Under the pieces are notes generated by a model. It searched no databases. It was not told where the DNA came from and saw only the letters and a list, made by a program, of their open reading frames with translations. A program made the position numbers and the translations under genes. Of a DNA stretch of 64,000 nucleotides, positions 25,481 to 34,301 are shown piece after piece (within the stretch, counting starts at the first letter, position 1; every line of letters begins with the position of its first letter). The stretch comes from Fusicatenibacter saccharivorans (GTDB lineage Bacteria > Bacillota > Clostridia > Lachnospirales > Lachnospiraceae). The DNA lies in NCBI RefSeq assembly GCF_027667425.1, contig NZ_JAQEGR010000002.1:124001-188000 (forward strand). The letters run 5' to 3'.

Positions 25481-26854
25481 ATGGAAAACACAAACGTCTT
25501 ATTTGACCGAAAGCGTCTGGTCCGGCTGATCGTTCCCTTGATTGTGGAACAGGTGCTGGCCGTTACCGTCGGTATGGCAGACATGGTGATGGTATCCGGA
25601 GCCGGTGAAACGGCTGTTTCCGGAATCTCACTTGTCAATACGATCTGTGTACTGCTGATCGTGATTTTCACATCGATGGCAAGCGGCGGTTCCGTTGTCG
25701 GAGCCCAGTTCCTCGGAAGCGGGGATAAGAAAACAGCGTGTCACGCAGCCGAACAGCTCGTTATGATCTGCGGACTGATTGCACTTGTCATCTGCGGCAT
25801 TTCCTTTTTCGGAAACCGCTGGATTCTCCGTGTGGTCTACGGATCGGTGGAAGAGCAGGTTATGGCCTATGCGGTGGAATACTTCTTCATTACATCGCTT
25901 TCGTTCCCGTTCCTTGGCATCTACAATGCGGGGGCAGCGCTTTTCCGGGTTATGGGAAACTCAAATATTTCAATGGTTACTTCCATCGTGATGAATGCGC
26001 TGAACATCATCGGAAATGCTGTTTTTGTTTTCGGCTTTGACATGGGAGTTGCAGGCGTGGCACTTTCCACTTTGATTTCCAGAGCCTTTGCCAGTATTGT
26101 GATTCTTGTACTGCTGCATCAGGAAAAATACGAGATCCACTGTACGAAATGGTTCCTGGCCGGATGGGACAAGGAGATGATGAAAAAGATCTTTTCCATC
26201 GGTGTTCCGCAGGCACTGGAAAACAGTATGTTCCAGATCGGAAAGCTGTTGACCCAGAGCATGATTGCCGGATTTGGAACAGCATCGATTGCAGCAAATG
26301 CCTGTGCAATGACCGTGGAACAGCTTGCTTTTATGCCGGGATCGGCGATGGGACTTGCCATGACAACCGTGGTTGGCCAGTGTGTCGGAGCGGGAGATTA
26401 TAAGCAGGCGAGAAGCTATACAAAGAAGCTGATCACAGGAGCCTACGCATTCCTTTGGATTCTGAATATCCTGCTTCTGGCAGCAGCACCACTGTTCGCC
26501 GGAGCATATAACCTTTCCGATGGCGCTTACCGGATGGCAGTGATTGTGATTCGATACCACAGCATCTGCTGTATGATGATCTGGCCGCTGGCCTTTACCC
26601 TTCCGAATACGATGCGTTCTGCCGGCGATGCCAAGTTTACGATGACGGTCAGCATCCTGTCCATGTGGTTCGTTCGAATTGCACTGGCGTATCTGATCGG
26701 TGTTTCCCTCCATGTGGGACTCCTTGGTGTCTGGATTGCACAGACCCTCGACTGGGTAGTCCGTGCAGGATTTTGCATTGTCCGGTATCTCGGTCATAAA
26801 TGGGAAAATAAATCCGTTGTAAGGCAACAGGAAAAGGAAATTCTTACAGAATAA
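25481..26854 (+). CDS. MATE-family efflux transporter
   Basis: A 457-residue membrane protein with twelve predicted helices arranged as two homologous halves. MATE landmarks include IVEQVLAVTVGMADMVMVSG in helix 1 and the conserved GQCVGAGDYKQAR loop in the second half. Such proteins export cationic drugs or metabolites using Na+ or H+ gradients. The ATG at 25481 follows GGAAAGGAG; the frame extends nine codons upstream without a site. The leader with a promoter and three terminator-like hairpins suggests control by transcription attenuation. Confidence 0.92.
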   Translation: MENTNVLFDRKRLVRLIVPLIVEQVLAVTVGMADMVMVSGAGETAVSGISLVNTICVLLIVIFTSMASGGSVVGAQFLGSGDKKTACHAAEQLVMICGLIALVICGISFFGNRWILRVVYGSVEEQVMAYAVEYFFITSLSFPFLGIYNAGAALFRVMGNSNISMVTSIVMNALNIIGNAVFVFGFDMGVAGVALSTLISRAFASIVILVLLHQEKYEIHCTKWFLAGWDKEMMKKIFSIGVPQALENSMFQIGKLLTQSMIAGFGTASIAANACAMTVEQLAFMPGSAMGLAMTTVVGQCVGAGDYKQARSYTKKLITGAYAFLWILNILLLAAAPLFAGAYNLSDGAYRMAVIVIRYHSICCMMIWPLAFTLPNTMRSAGDAKFTMTVSILSMWFVRIALAYLIGVSLHVGLLGVWIAQTLDWVVRAGFCIVRYLGHKWENKSVVRQQEKEILTE

Positions 26855-26942
26855 AAACAGAAGAATTAACTTGTCGGCATACTGGAAATCCATCTTGAAA
26901 TCGGAACATAAAAAGACAGAAGTACAACAGGAGGCGAGGCGT

Positions 26943-27977
26943 ATGAAAGAAGAAAACTATGAGGTAGTCGTTTTTCAGGGAGACCCGGGAACCATCGATC
27001 TGACGTACGAAGAAATAGAAGCAGAGTGGAACAAAATGCTGCAGACCGTACCGCAGATTGGAAAGTTCCGTATCATCCATCAGGAGAAAAAGAGGTACAC
27101 CTTCGAAGATTACAGCAGTCAGATCGGGAACGCCGACGCAGCACTTGGTATCTGGGTCCACAAAGGAGTGATCAACGAAAAGCTCTTTGAAGCGCATCCG
27201 AATCTGAAATATATCGCAACGCTGGGACATGGATTTGAAGACTTCGATGTGGAAATGACAAGACGCCGGGGCGTGACCATAACGAATACGATTTACGGCG
27301 ATGTCACCATTGCCCAGTATGCGATGGCACTGCTCATGAACATCTGTCATAACGTGACGGTACAGAGCGATTACACCAAAACAGGGTACTGGAAAGAAAA
27401 AGAAACGAATCCGCAGGCAAGCTACAATCAACTGTTCGTGCCGCAGATTGAGCTCTACCAGAAAACGATGGGAATCATCGGACTTGGCGCAATCGGCCTC
27501 TGGACGGCAAGAATGGCAAAGGGCTTTGGCATGAAGGTCATCGCAAACAGCCGTCACAAAAAGGCGGGGCCGCAGTATGACGGCATCGAGCAGGTCAGCA
27601 TGGAAGAAATCTTCGAACGGTCGGATGTAATCTCGATCCACTGTCCACATACAAAGGAAACAGAAAATCTGCTGAACCGTGAAGCGTTTGCCAAAATGAA
27701 GGACGGTGTCATCATTATCAACACCGCGCGGGGCATCATCATCGATGAGGAGGCGCTTCTTGAGGCGCTGGAATCGAGAAAGGTTTATATGGCAGGACTC
27801 GATGTTGTCGCAAATGAGCCGCCGCAGTATCAGATTCCGCTGATGCAGTCGCCGTACACCTTTATTACTTCCCATATCGCCTGGCAGCCGAAGGCAGCAA
27901 GACTCCGCGCAGTCGATCTGGCGGTGAAAAACTTCCGGTCTTACCTGGAGGGAATGCCGACGAGTGTGATTAATTAA
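26943..27977 (+). CDS. D-isomer-specific 2-hydroxyacid dehydrogenase
   Basis: A 344-residue NAD(P)-dependent dehydrogenase with the Rossmann motif GIIGLGAIG and the catalytic set of the family: Arg in NTARG, Glu in VVANEPP and His in SHIAWQP. Family members reduce 2-keto acids or hydroxypyruvate. The ATG at 26943 follows CAGGAGGCGAGG. It starts 88 bp after the MATE gene and may be co-transcribed with it. Which 2-keto acid it uses cannot be told. Confidence 0.88.
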   Translation: MKEENYEVVVFQGDPGTIDLTYEEIEAEWNKMLQTVPQIGKFRIIHQEKKRYTFEDYSSQIGNADAALGIWVHKGVINEKLFEAHPNLKYIATLGHGFEDFDVEMTRRRGVTITNTIYGDVTIAQYAMALLMNICHNVTVQSDYTKTGYWKEKETNPQASYNQLFVPQIELYQKTMGIIGLGAIGLWTARMAKGFGMKVIANSRHKKAGPQYDGIEQVSMEEIFERSDVISIHCPHTKETENLLNREAFAKMKDGVIIINTARGIIIDEEALLEALESRKVYMAGLDVVANEPPQYQIPLMQSPYTFITSHIAWQPKAARLRAVDLAVKNFRSYLEGMPTSVIN

Positions 27978-27984
27978 AAACAGT

Positions 27985-28066
27985 GGATTGTGAAAACAGC
28001 TGCAAAAAAACAGCTGCAAAAAAACGACTGTAAAAACAACTATAAAAACAATTGTAAAAACAGCAG
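27985..28066 (+). repeat. Short imperfect tandem repeats before the nitrogen genes
   Basis: Five to six imperfect copies of an A-rich unit of about 14 bp (AACAGCTGCAAAAAA, AACGACTGTAAAAAC, AACTATAAAAAC, AATTGTAAAAAC) lie after the dehydrogenase stop. The CAGCTG-like cores could be protein-binding sites or slippage products. Confidence 0.55.
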
Positions 28067-28203
28067 AGCTGCGGAACAGTCCAGGCATGAAAGAAGAGGT
28101 TAGAAAATCTGTCAGAAAACAGATTTCTATATAGAAGCAGCAGAGCCGGTAAATGGAGGTAGGAAGCTTGTACAGGAGCCGGTTCGGAAAGGGAGGGAAA
28201 ATC

Positions 28204-28542
28204 ATGAAAAAGCTGGAAATTGTAATTCGTCCGGAGAGTCTCGAAAATCTGGAGCTACTCCTCGAGGAACAGAAGGCAAACGGTATGATGATCACGAATA
28301 TCCTTGGATATGGAAACCAGAAGGGATATCGTCAGATGTACCGCGGAGCGGAAATCGTGGCCAAAATGCTTCCGAAGGTTAAAGTGGAAACCGTTGTGGA
28401 GGATGACAAGGTTCCGAAAATCGTTGATTTTGTTGTAAAAAACCTGTCAACCGGAAACTACGGCGATGGAAAAATTTTCGTTTACGATGTCGAAGATGCA
28501 GTGCGGATCCGGACAGGTGAGCACGGCGAACAGGCACTTTAA
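28204..28542 (+). CDS. glnK: PII nitrogen regulatory protein, first copy
   Basis: A 112-residue PII protein. The T-loop reads GYGNQKGYRQMYRGAEIV (about residues 35-52), with Ile51 where enterobacterial GlnB/GlnK carry the uridylylated Tyr51. The B-loop TGNYGDGKIF and the C-terminal RTGEHGEQAL are typical. PII trimers bind ATP/ADP and 2-oxoglutarate and block ammonium channels. The ATG at 28204 follows GGGAGGG. It is the first gene of a PII-amtB-PII set. Loss of Tyr51 argues for control by effector binding only. Confidence 0.92.
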   Translation: MKKLEIVIRPESLENLELLLEEQKANGMMITNILGYGNQKGYRQMYRGAEIVAKMLPKVKVETVVEDDKVPKIVDFVVKNLSTGNYGDGKIFVYDVEDAVRIRTGEHGEQAL

Positions 28543-28629
28543 AAAATCTGAAAGCTACCGTTTCAAGATGACCGTTTCAGAAGATCTGCAGACGGGAACA
28601 GGTAAGATGGGAATGAGGAGGAACTTATT

Positions 28630-29844
28630 ATGGAAAACACACAGGTATTACTCAATATCGTATGGACCATGGTCGGAGCCTTTCTGGTGTACTTTATGCA
28701 GGCCGGATTTGCCATGGTGGAGACAGGATTTACAAGAGCGAAAAACTCCGGAAACATTCTGATGAAGAATATGATGGATTTCGTGCTCGGCTCTATTTTC
28801 TTCTTTATCATCGGATTTGCGCTGATGTTCGGAGGAAGCAATGCCTTTATCGGAACAGCAGGTTTCTTTCATCCGAAATCGCTGGCAGATGCAGATGGTA
28901 TGTTCAACGGCCTGCCGATCGGCGTATTTATGATTTTCCAGACCGTGTTCTGTGCAACATCGGCCACGATTGTATCAGGTGCTATGGCAGAGAGAACCAA
29001 ATTCATCTCTTATTTGATTTACTCCGCAGCCATCAGCGTTTTCATTTATCCGATCACCGGACACTGGATCTGGGGCGGCGGCTGGTTAAGCCAGATCGGG
29101 TTCCATGATTTTGCAGGATCTACTGCAGTTCATATGGTCGGCGGTCTGTGTGCCCTTGCCGGTGCAAAAATGGTCGGACCTCGTATCGGAAAATATACAA
29201 AAGAGGGAAAACCGGTTGCTATTCCTGGTCATAACCTTCCGCTTGGAGCACTTGGTGTCTTTATCCTCTGGTTCTGCTGGTTCGGATTTAACTGTGGATC
29301 GACCACAGCAGCAACCTATAACCTTGGCGACATTGCCATGACCACAAACCTCGCAGCAGCAGCAGCAACGCTTGTTACCCTGATTGTTACCTGGGTACGT
29401 TATGGAAAACCGGATATCAGTATGACAATGAACGGCGCACTGGCCGGACTGGTAGCTATTACAGCAAGTTGTGATGTAGTCAATGATTACGAGGCACTGT
29501 TCATTGGAGCAGTTGCAGGTGTTGTCGTTGTATTTGCAGTTGAATTCTTTGATAAAGTCGTAAAAATCGATGACCCGGTTGGTGCAATCAGTGTACATGG
29601 TGTCTGTGGAGCACTCGGAACCTTATTCACCGGCATTTTTGGTGAGGGATGCAGCTTTATCACCCAGCTGATCGGTTTTGTAGCAGTTGCGGCATATACC
29701 CTGATCCTGGCGTTCATTCTGTTCTTTGTCCTGAAAAAGACCATCGGACTTCGCGTAACCGAGAAAGAAGAGATCGACGGACTGGATATGCACGAGCACG
29801 GATGCAGCGCTTATGCAAACTTCCACTTCCATAATGATAAATAA
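28630..29844 (+). CDS. amtB: Ammonium transporter AmtB
   Basis: A 404-residue channel with eleven predicted helices. Family signatures are seen: ETGFTRAKNSGNI near the N-terminus, DFAGSTAVHMVGG with the first pore His, and VHGVCGALGT with the second. The His-rich tail (HEHGCSAYANFHFH) is unusual. The start follows GAGGAGG. It is flanked on both sides by PII genes, the proteins that plug AmtB when nitrogen is plentiful. Confidence 0.95.
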   Translation: MENTQVLLNIVWTMVGAFLVYFMQAGFAMVETGFTRAKNSGNILMKNMMDFVLGSIFFFIIGFALMFGGSNAFIGTAGFFHPKSLADADGMFNGLPIGVFMIFQTVFCATSATIVSGAMAERTKFISYLIYSAAISVFIYPITGHWIWGGGWLSQIGFHDFAGSTAVHMVGGLCALAGAKMVGPRIGKYTKEGKPVAIPGHNLPLGALGVFILWFCWFGFNCGSTTAATYNLGDIAMTTNLAAAAATLVTLIVTWVRYGKPDISMTMNGALAGLVAITASCDVVNDYEALFIGAVAGVVVVFAVEFFDKVVKIDDPVGAISVHGVCGALGTLFTGIFGEGCSFITQLIGFVAVAAYTLILAFILFFVLKKTIGLRVTEKEEIDGLDMHEHGCSAYANFHFHNDK

Positions 29845-29874
29845 AAAAAGGATCAATAAAAAGGTGGTGCGGAT

Positions 29875-30213
29875 ATGAAAAAGCTGACAGTTATTGTCAA
29901 ACCCGCGAACCGGGAGGATGTCATCGACATCATGGAATCGTGTGCCGTGTACGGCGTGATGGAAACGGATATCACCGGATATGGAAACCAGAAGGGTTAC
30001 CGGGTGATGTACCGCGGAACCATGAGCGGACCGAATGTACTGATGAAATGCAAATTCGAGACCGTCGGTGACGATAAGACAATTGCAGTATTAAAAGGCT
30101 TCCTGGAAAAGAAGCTGTGTACCGGAAATATCGGAGACGGAAAGATTTTTGTCGAGAAAGTGGCAGATGTCATCCGGGTTCGTACCGGTCAGCGCGGCGA
30201 GGAAGCATTATAA
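29875..30213 (+). CDS. PII nitrogen regulatory protein, second copy
   Basis: A 112-residue PII paralogue starting after GGTGGTGC, 30 bp after amtB. The T-loop GYGNQKGYRVMYRGTMSGPN carries Ser51 in place of the uridylylation Tyr. It shares the GNQKGYR and MYRG core with the first copy but differs at the T-loop tip, so the two may have different partners or effector thresholds. A stem-loop at 30239-30274 follows. Confidence 0.9.
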   Translation: MKKLTVIVKPANREDVIDIMESCAVYGVMETDITGYGNQKGYRVMYRGTMSGPNVLMKCKFETVGDDKTIAVLKGFLEKKLCTGNIGDGKIFVEKVADVIRVRTGQRGEEAL

Positions 30214-30238
30214 AAACAAAAGACAGTAAAAAGGTGCA

Positions 30239-30274
30239 AAGAGGCAGCCAGAACAGATCGTTCGGCTGCCTCTT
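30239..30274 (+). terminator. Stem-loop after the second PII gene
   Basis: AAGAGGCAGCC (30239-30249) pairs perfectly with GGCTGCCTCTT (30264-30274). There is only a weak T-run, so termination may be partial. Confidence 0.6.
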
Positions 30275-30309
30275 CTGAGCTAAAAAAGCCGGAACGGGAG
30301 GAATGCTGC

Positions 30310-31224
30310 ATGGTAAGATATATCATAAAACGTTTATTCATTGGAGTGGTGACGATCTGGGCGCTGATCACCATTACCTTTTTCCTGATTCGGATTATGC
30401 CGGGCAGCCCGTTCGAGGCAGACAATCTTTCCAAGAGCGCCATTGAGCAGCTTGAATCGACCTACGGGCTGGATGAACCCATGTGGAAACAGTATATCCT
30501 TTACATGGAAAATCTGATGCACGGGGATCTCGGCATTTCCTATAAAAAGAACGTTTCTGTTAATACACTGATCGCAAGAGGATTTCCGTACACGCTAAGC
30601 ATCGGACTTCTCTCTATCGCGGTATCTGCTTTCATCGGTATTCTGATGGGCATCTGGATGGCGACGAGCAAGCGGCTGGCAGTGAAAAACACCTTGCTTG
30701 GAATTGCGACGCTGGGGGTCAGTATCCCGGGATTCGTCACAGCGATCCTGCTGATGATGATTTTCGGTGTCTGGTGGCCGGTACTCCCGATCGTCGGTCT
30801 TGGTTCTCCGGCCAACTACATTCTTCCGGTGGCAGCACAGTCATTCGGACAGATCGCTTCGATTGCCAGACTGACCAAGAGTACGTATTCCGAGGCGATC
30901 CAGATGGATTACGTAACGATGGCAAGAGCGAAGGGACTTAGCAATCTGTACATCACCGCGCGTCACGTCCTTAAAAATGCACTGATCCCGGTTGTCACCT
31001 ATTTCGGACCGGCCATCGCATTTCTGATCACAGGAAGCTTCGTCGTAGAATCTATTTTTTCCATTCCCGGAATCGGACGTGAATTTACGAATGCGATCAC
31101 GAACCGTGATTACACCGTAGTCCTTAGCTTCAGTGTTTTCATCGGTGTGATTATCACCGTTGCAAACCTGGCGGTGGATATCATTTGTTCCCTCATTGAC
31201 CCGAGAATCAAACTGACAAACTAG
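30310..31224 (+). CDS. Peptide ABC importer permease, DppB/OppB type
   Basis: A 304-residue permease with six predicted helices and the N-terminal signature MVRYIIKRL...LIRIMPGSPF of DppB/OppB proteins. The conserved loop MDYVTMARAKGLSNLYITARHVLKNAL is the ATPase-contact EAA motif. The start follows CGGGAGG. It is the first gene of a complete five-gene importer (permease, permease, ATPase, ATPase, binding protein). Confidence 0.93.
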   Translation: MVRYIIKRLFIGVVTIWALITITFFLIRIMPGSPFEADNLSKSAIEQLESTYGLDEPMWKQYILYMENLMHGDLGISYKKNVSVNTLIARGFPYTLSIGLLSIAVSAFIGILMGIWMATSKRLAVKNTLLGIATLGVSIPGFVTAILLMMIFGVWWPVLPIVGLGSPANYILPVAAQSFGQIASIARLTKSTYSEAIQMDYVTMARAKGLSNLYITARHVLKNALIPVVTYFGPAIAFLITGSFVVESIFSIPGIGREFTNAITNRDYTVVLSFSVFIGVIITVANLAVDIICSLIDPRIKLTN

Positions 31225-31236
31225 GAGGTGACTGTT

Positions 31237-32142
31237 ATGGACTGGTTTTCACCGATTGATCCATCCAAAAAGAACAGCGAGTTTATTGCCGTGGAGAGCA
31301 AAAGCTTCTGGAAAGCGGCATGGGGAAGATTTAAGAAAAATCCAATGGCAGTTCTCGGACTGGTCGTCATCCTCCTTCTGGCGGTGATTTCCATTTTCGG
31401 GCCGATGATCAGCCCCTACGCATACGATGCACAGGACGCAGCCAATCAGTACGCAGGCTTTTCGGCACAGCATATTTTCGGAACCGACAAATTCGGCCGT
31501 GACGTATTTACAAGACTCTGCTACGGAGGCCGTATCAGCCTGGCGATCGGTTTTGGAGCAGCCGTCATCAACACCGTACTCGGTGTGGTGATCGGTGGAC
31601 TGTGCGGCTACATTGGTGGAAAATTTGATAACTTTGTGATGCGTATTGTGGATATCATCTACGCAATGCCATCTATGATCTACGTTATTCTGATCATGAT
31701 GGTTCTCGGATCGAATGTACGAAGCATTTTGATCGGTATCTGCATTCCGGGCTGGATCGGCATGGCGCGTCAGGTAAGAGGCCAGCTGATCGCCTTAAAG
31801 GAGCAGGAATTTTCCATGGCAGCACTCGTCATCGGAGCAAGCGATGCGAGAATTCTGTTCCGCCATCTGCTGATCAATGCCATCGGGCCGATCATCGTAC
31901 AGATTACTTTCCTTGTTCCGAACGCCATTTTCACCGAAGCCTTCTTAAGCTTCATCGGAATCGGCATTTCCGCTCCGATGGCAAGCTGGGGTTCCATGGC
32001 ACAGGATGCCCGTCAGGTGCTTACCATGCACCCGGGACAGCTGCTTTTGCCGACCATCTGCATCTGTATCACCATTTTCTCCCTGAACTTCCTCGGCGAG
32101 GGAATCGGCGATGCCTTTAATCCAAAGAAAACCAGGGGGTGA
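31237..32142 (+). CDS. Peptide ABC importer permease, DppC/OppC type
   Basis: A 301-residue permease with the DppC layout: cytoplasmic N-terminal tail, first helix after the KKNPMAVLGLVV block, then ISPYAYDAQD and HIFGTDKFGRDVFTRLCYGGR, the OppC/DppC signature. The EAA loop is SMAALVIGASDARILFRHLL. A GTG at 31228 is in frame, but the ATG at 31237 is correctly placed after CTAGGAGG, which overlaps the upstream stop. Confidence 0.93.
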   Translation: MDWFSPIDPSKKNSEFIAVESKSFWKAAWGRFKKNPMAVLGLVVILLLAVISIFGPMISPYAYDAQDAANQYAGFSAQHIFGTDKFGRDVFTRLCYGGRISLAIGFGAAVINTVLGVVIGGLCGYIGGKFDNFVMRIVDIIYAMPSMIYVILIMMVLGSNVRSILIGICIPGWIGMARQVRGQLIALKEQEFSMAALVIGASDARILFRHLLINAIGPIIVQITFLVPNAIFTEAFLSFIGIGISAPMASWGSMAQDARQVLTMHPGQLLLPTICICITIFSLNFLGEGIGDAFNPKKTRG

Positions 32143-32147
32143 AGCGT

Positions 32148-33191
32148 ATGAGTTTACTCGAAATCAGCCATCTCACAACAAAATTTGAAACGCAGCAGGG
32201 AACCGTCAGCGCAGTCCGCGATGTTTCCTACCATCTGGAAGAGGGCGAGGTACTTGGTATCGTCGGCGAGTCCGGTTCCGGAAAAAGTGTCGGCATGCTG
32301 ACCCTGATGGGGCTTCTGGCATCGAACGGCAGAGTGGAAGAAGGAGAGATCCTTTTCGACGGAGAAAACATTTCTCCGCCGCACACGAAGGACCGGAAAG
32401 AAAAACGGGCTTATGAAAAGAAAATGCAGCAGATCCGCGGAAACCGCATCGGCATGATTTTCCAGGATCCGATGACATTTCTGAATCCGATCCTGAAAAT
32501 CGGAATTCAGATGACAGAGGGAATTCGAAAGCATCAGAATTGCTCCCAAAAAGAGGCGGAAGCGAAAGCCATTGAGCTGATGCGGCAGGTCGGAATTCCA
32601 AGTCCGGAAAAACGGCTCGATCAGTATCCATTTGAATTTTCCGGCGGTATGCGGCAGAGAATCATCATTGCGACGGCTCTGGCGTGTGACCCGAAGCTGA
32701 TTATCGCAGATGAGCCGACAACCGCACTGGATGTGACTGTACAGGCACAGATTCTGGAGCTTTTGAAAAAGCTGACAAAGGAAAAAGGAACCTCCGTTAT
32801 TATGATTACCCACGACCTCGGCGTTGTCGCTTCTATGTGCGACCGGATCGCCATTATGTACGCAGGACAGATCGTAGAAGAGGGAACCGTCGATGAGATT
32901 TTCTACGAACCGCATCATCCGTACACGAAAGGTCTTCTGAACAGTATCAACAATTCGGCAAAGGATAACGACGAACCGCTCGTTCCGATTCCGGGAACAC
33001 CGCCGGACCTCTTAAAGCTTCCGAAGGGCTGCGCATTTATGAGCCGCTGTCCTTACACTATGAAGATCTGTGAGGTACAGGCTTCTCCGGTGACAACCTA
33101 CAGCGAGACGCACTGCTGCAGATGCTGGCTGGAATGTATGGATGAAACAAAGATTACAGTTTCCGGGGAGGAGGCGGCTGCCAATGAGTAA
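32148..33191 (+). CDS. Peptide ABC importer ATPase, DppD/OppD type
   Basis: A 347-residue ATPase with Walker A GESGSGKS, the signature FSGGMRQR, Walker B LIIADEPTTALD and the OppD/DppD C-terminal extension with a Cys cluster (CAFMSRCPYTMKIC and CCRCW) that in related proteins binds an iron-sulfur cluster. The ATG at 32148 follows CAGGGGGTG. Its last 8 bp overlap the next ATPase gene. Confidence 0.92.
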   Translation: MSLLEISHLTTKFETQQGTVSAVRDVSYHLEEGEVLGIVGESGSGKSVGMLTLMGLLASNGRVEEGEILFDGENISPPHTKDRKEKRAYEKKMQQIRGNRIGMIFQDPMTFLNPILKIGIQMTEGIRKHQNCSQKEAEAKAIELMRQVGIPSPEKRLDQYPFEFSGGMRQRIIIATALACDPKLIIADEPTTALDVTVQAQILELLKKLTKEKGTSVIMITHDLGVVASMCDRIAIMYAGQIVEEGTVDEIFYEPHHPYTKGLLNSINNSAKDNDEPLVPIPGTPPDLLKLPKGCAFMSRCPYTMKICEVQASPVTTYSETHCCRCWLECMDETKITVSGEEAAANE

Positions 33192-34209
33192 AAATGTACT
33201 GGAAGTAAAAAACCTGTGTAAATACTTTGATGTGAACAGAGGAATGAAGGGAGCACAGAAGGTCATCGCCGTAGATGGTATTTCCTTCGAGGTAAAAAAA
33301 GGGGAAACCTTCGGACTGGTCGGAGAATCCGGCTGTGGAAAAAGTACACTTGGCCGCACGATTTTACGGATCTATGAGCCGACAAAGGGCGAAATCGTTT
33401 TCGAGGGAGAAGATATCTCCAGGCTTTCCCGGAAAAAGATGCTTCCCTACCGGCAGAAGCTGCAAATGATCTTCCAGGATCCGTATGCATCCTTAAATCC
33501 CCGTTTTACCGTCGGTGAGATTATTGAGGAGCCGATGGTGATTCATCACATGTACGATGAAAAAAAGCGAAAAGAACGCGTGCAGGAGCTGCTGGAAACG
33601 GTTGGATTGAAACCGGACCACATCCGGAGATATCCGCATGAATTTTCCGGCGGCCAGAGACAGCGAATCGGAATTGCGAGAACGCTGGCACTCGAACCAG
33701 ACTTTATCGTCTGCGACGAACCGATTTCGGCGCTCGACGTTTCCATCCAGGCACAGGTCATCAACCTTTTGGAGGATATTCAGAAAAAAGAGGGCATCAG
33801 CTATCTCTTTATCGCACACGATCTTGGCATGGTAAAGCATATCAGCCACCGGATCGGTGTCATGTATCTGGGACACATGGTAGAGATCGGAGAATCCAAT
33901 GATGTTTACCGCCGTCCGCTTCACCCATATTCGAAGGCACTGCTTTCTGCAGAGCCGATCCCGGATCCGAAGACCGCAAGAAGCAGAAAACGAATCCTGC
34001 TGGAAGGCGAAATCCCAAGTCCGATCCATCCGCCGAAAGGATGCCCGTTCCACACGAGGTGCCCCTACGCTATGGAAGAATGCAGCCAGGCCCGCCCGGC
34101 AACGTATGATATTGAGGGCAGGAAAGTGGCTTGCTTCTTATATTCCCCGCGGTATTTGAGACAGAGGGAGGGTCTGGCAATCGAACCGCTGCTGGCCGGA
34201 GCAAAATAG
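33184..34209 (+). CDS. Peptide ABC importer ATPase, DppF/OppF type
   Basis: A 341-residue ATPase with Walker A GESGCGKST, the signature FSGGQRQR, Walker B FIVCDEPISALD and the C-terminal GCPFHTRCPYAMEEC motif of OppF/DppF. The ATG at 33184 is preceded by GGGGAGGAGG and overlaps the DppD stop (ATGAGTAA), a translational-coupling arrangement. It pairs with DppD to drive the importer. Confidence 0.92.
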   Translation: MSKNVLEVKNLCKYFDVNRGMKGAQKVIAVDGISFEVKKGETFGLVGESGCGKSTLGRTILRIYEPTKGEIVFEGEDISRLSRKKMLPYRQKLQMIFQDPYASLNPRFTVGEIIEEPMVIHHMYDEKKRKERVQELLETVGLKPDHIRRYPHEFSGGQRQRIGIARTLALEPDFIVCDEPISALDVSIQAQVINLLEDIQKKEGISYLFIAHDLGMVKHISHRIGVMYLGHMVEIGESNDVYRRPLHPYSKALLSAEPIPDPKTARSRKRILLEGEIPSPIHPPKGCPFHTRCPYAMEECSQARPATYDIEGRKVACFLYSPRYLRQREGLAIEPLLAGAK

Positions 34210-34301
34210 AACCATTCCGGTGCGGCAGGTTTGGGAACAGAGGTTCCGGGGACCGGAGTTGTGTTTCAAAAAAGCATCAGCAGCAAAAGGAGGAGAACAT
34301 T

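Noticed and set aside
27985..28066. CRISPR array
   Set aside because: Units of ~14 bp lack spacers and are too short and imperfect; no cas genes are present.
26844..28295. 483-codon minus-strand frame antisense to the dehydrogenase and PII genes
   Set aside because: The translated product is Cys/His/Phe-rich without domain character and spans several genuine plus-strand genes.
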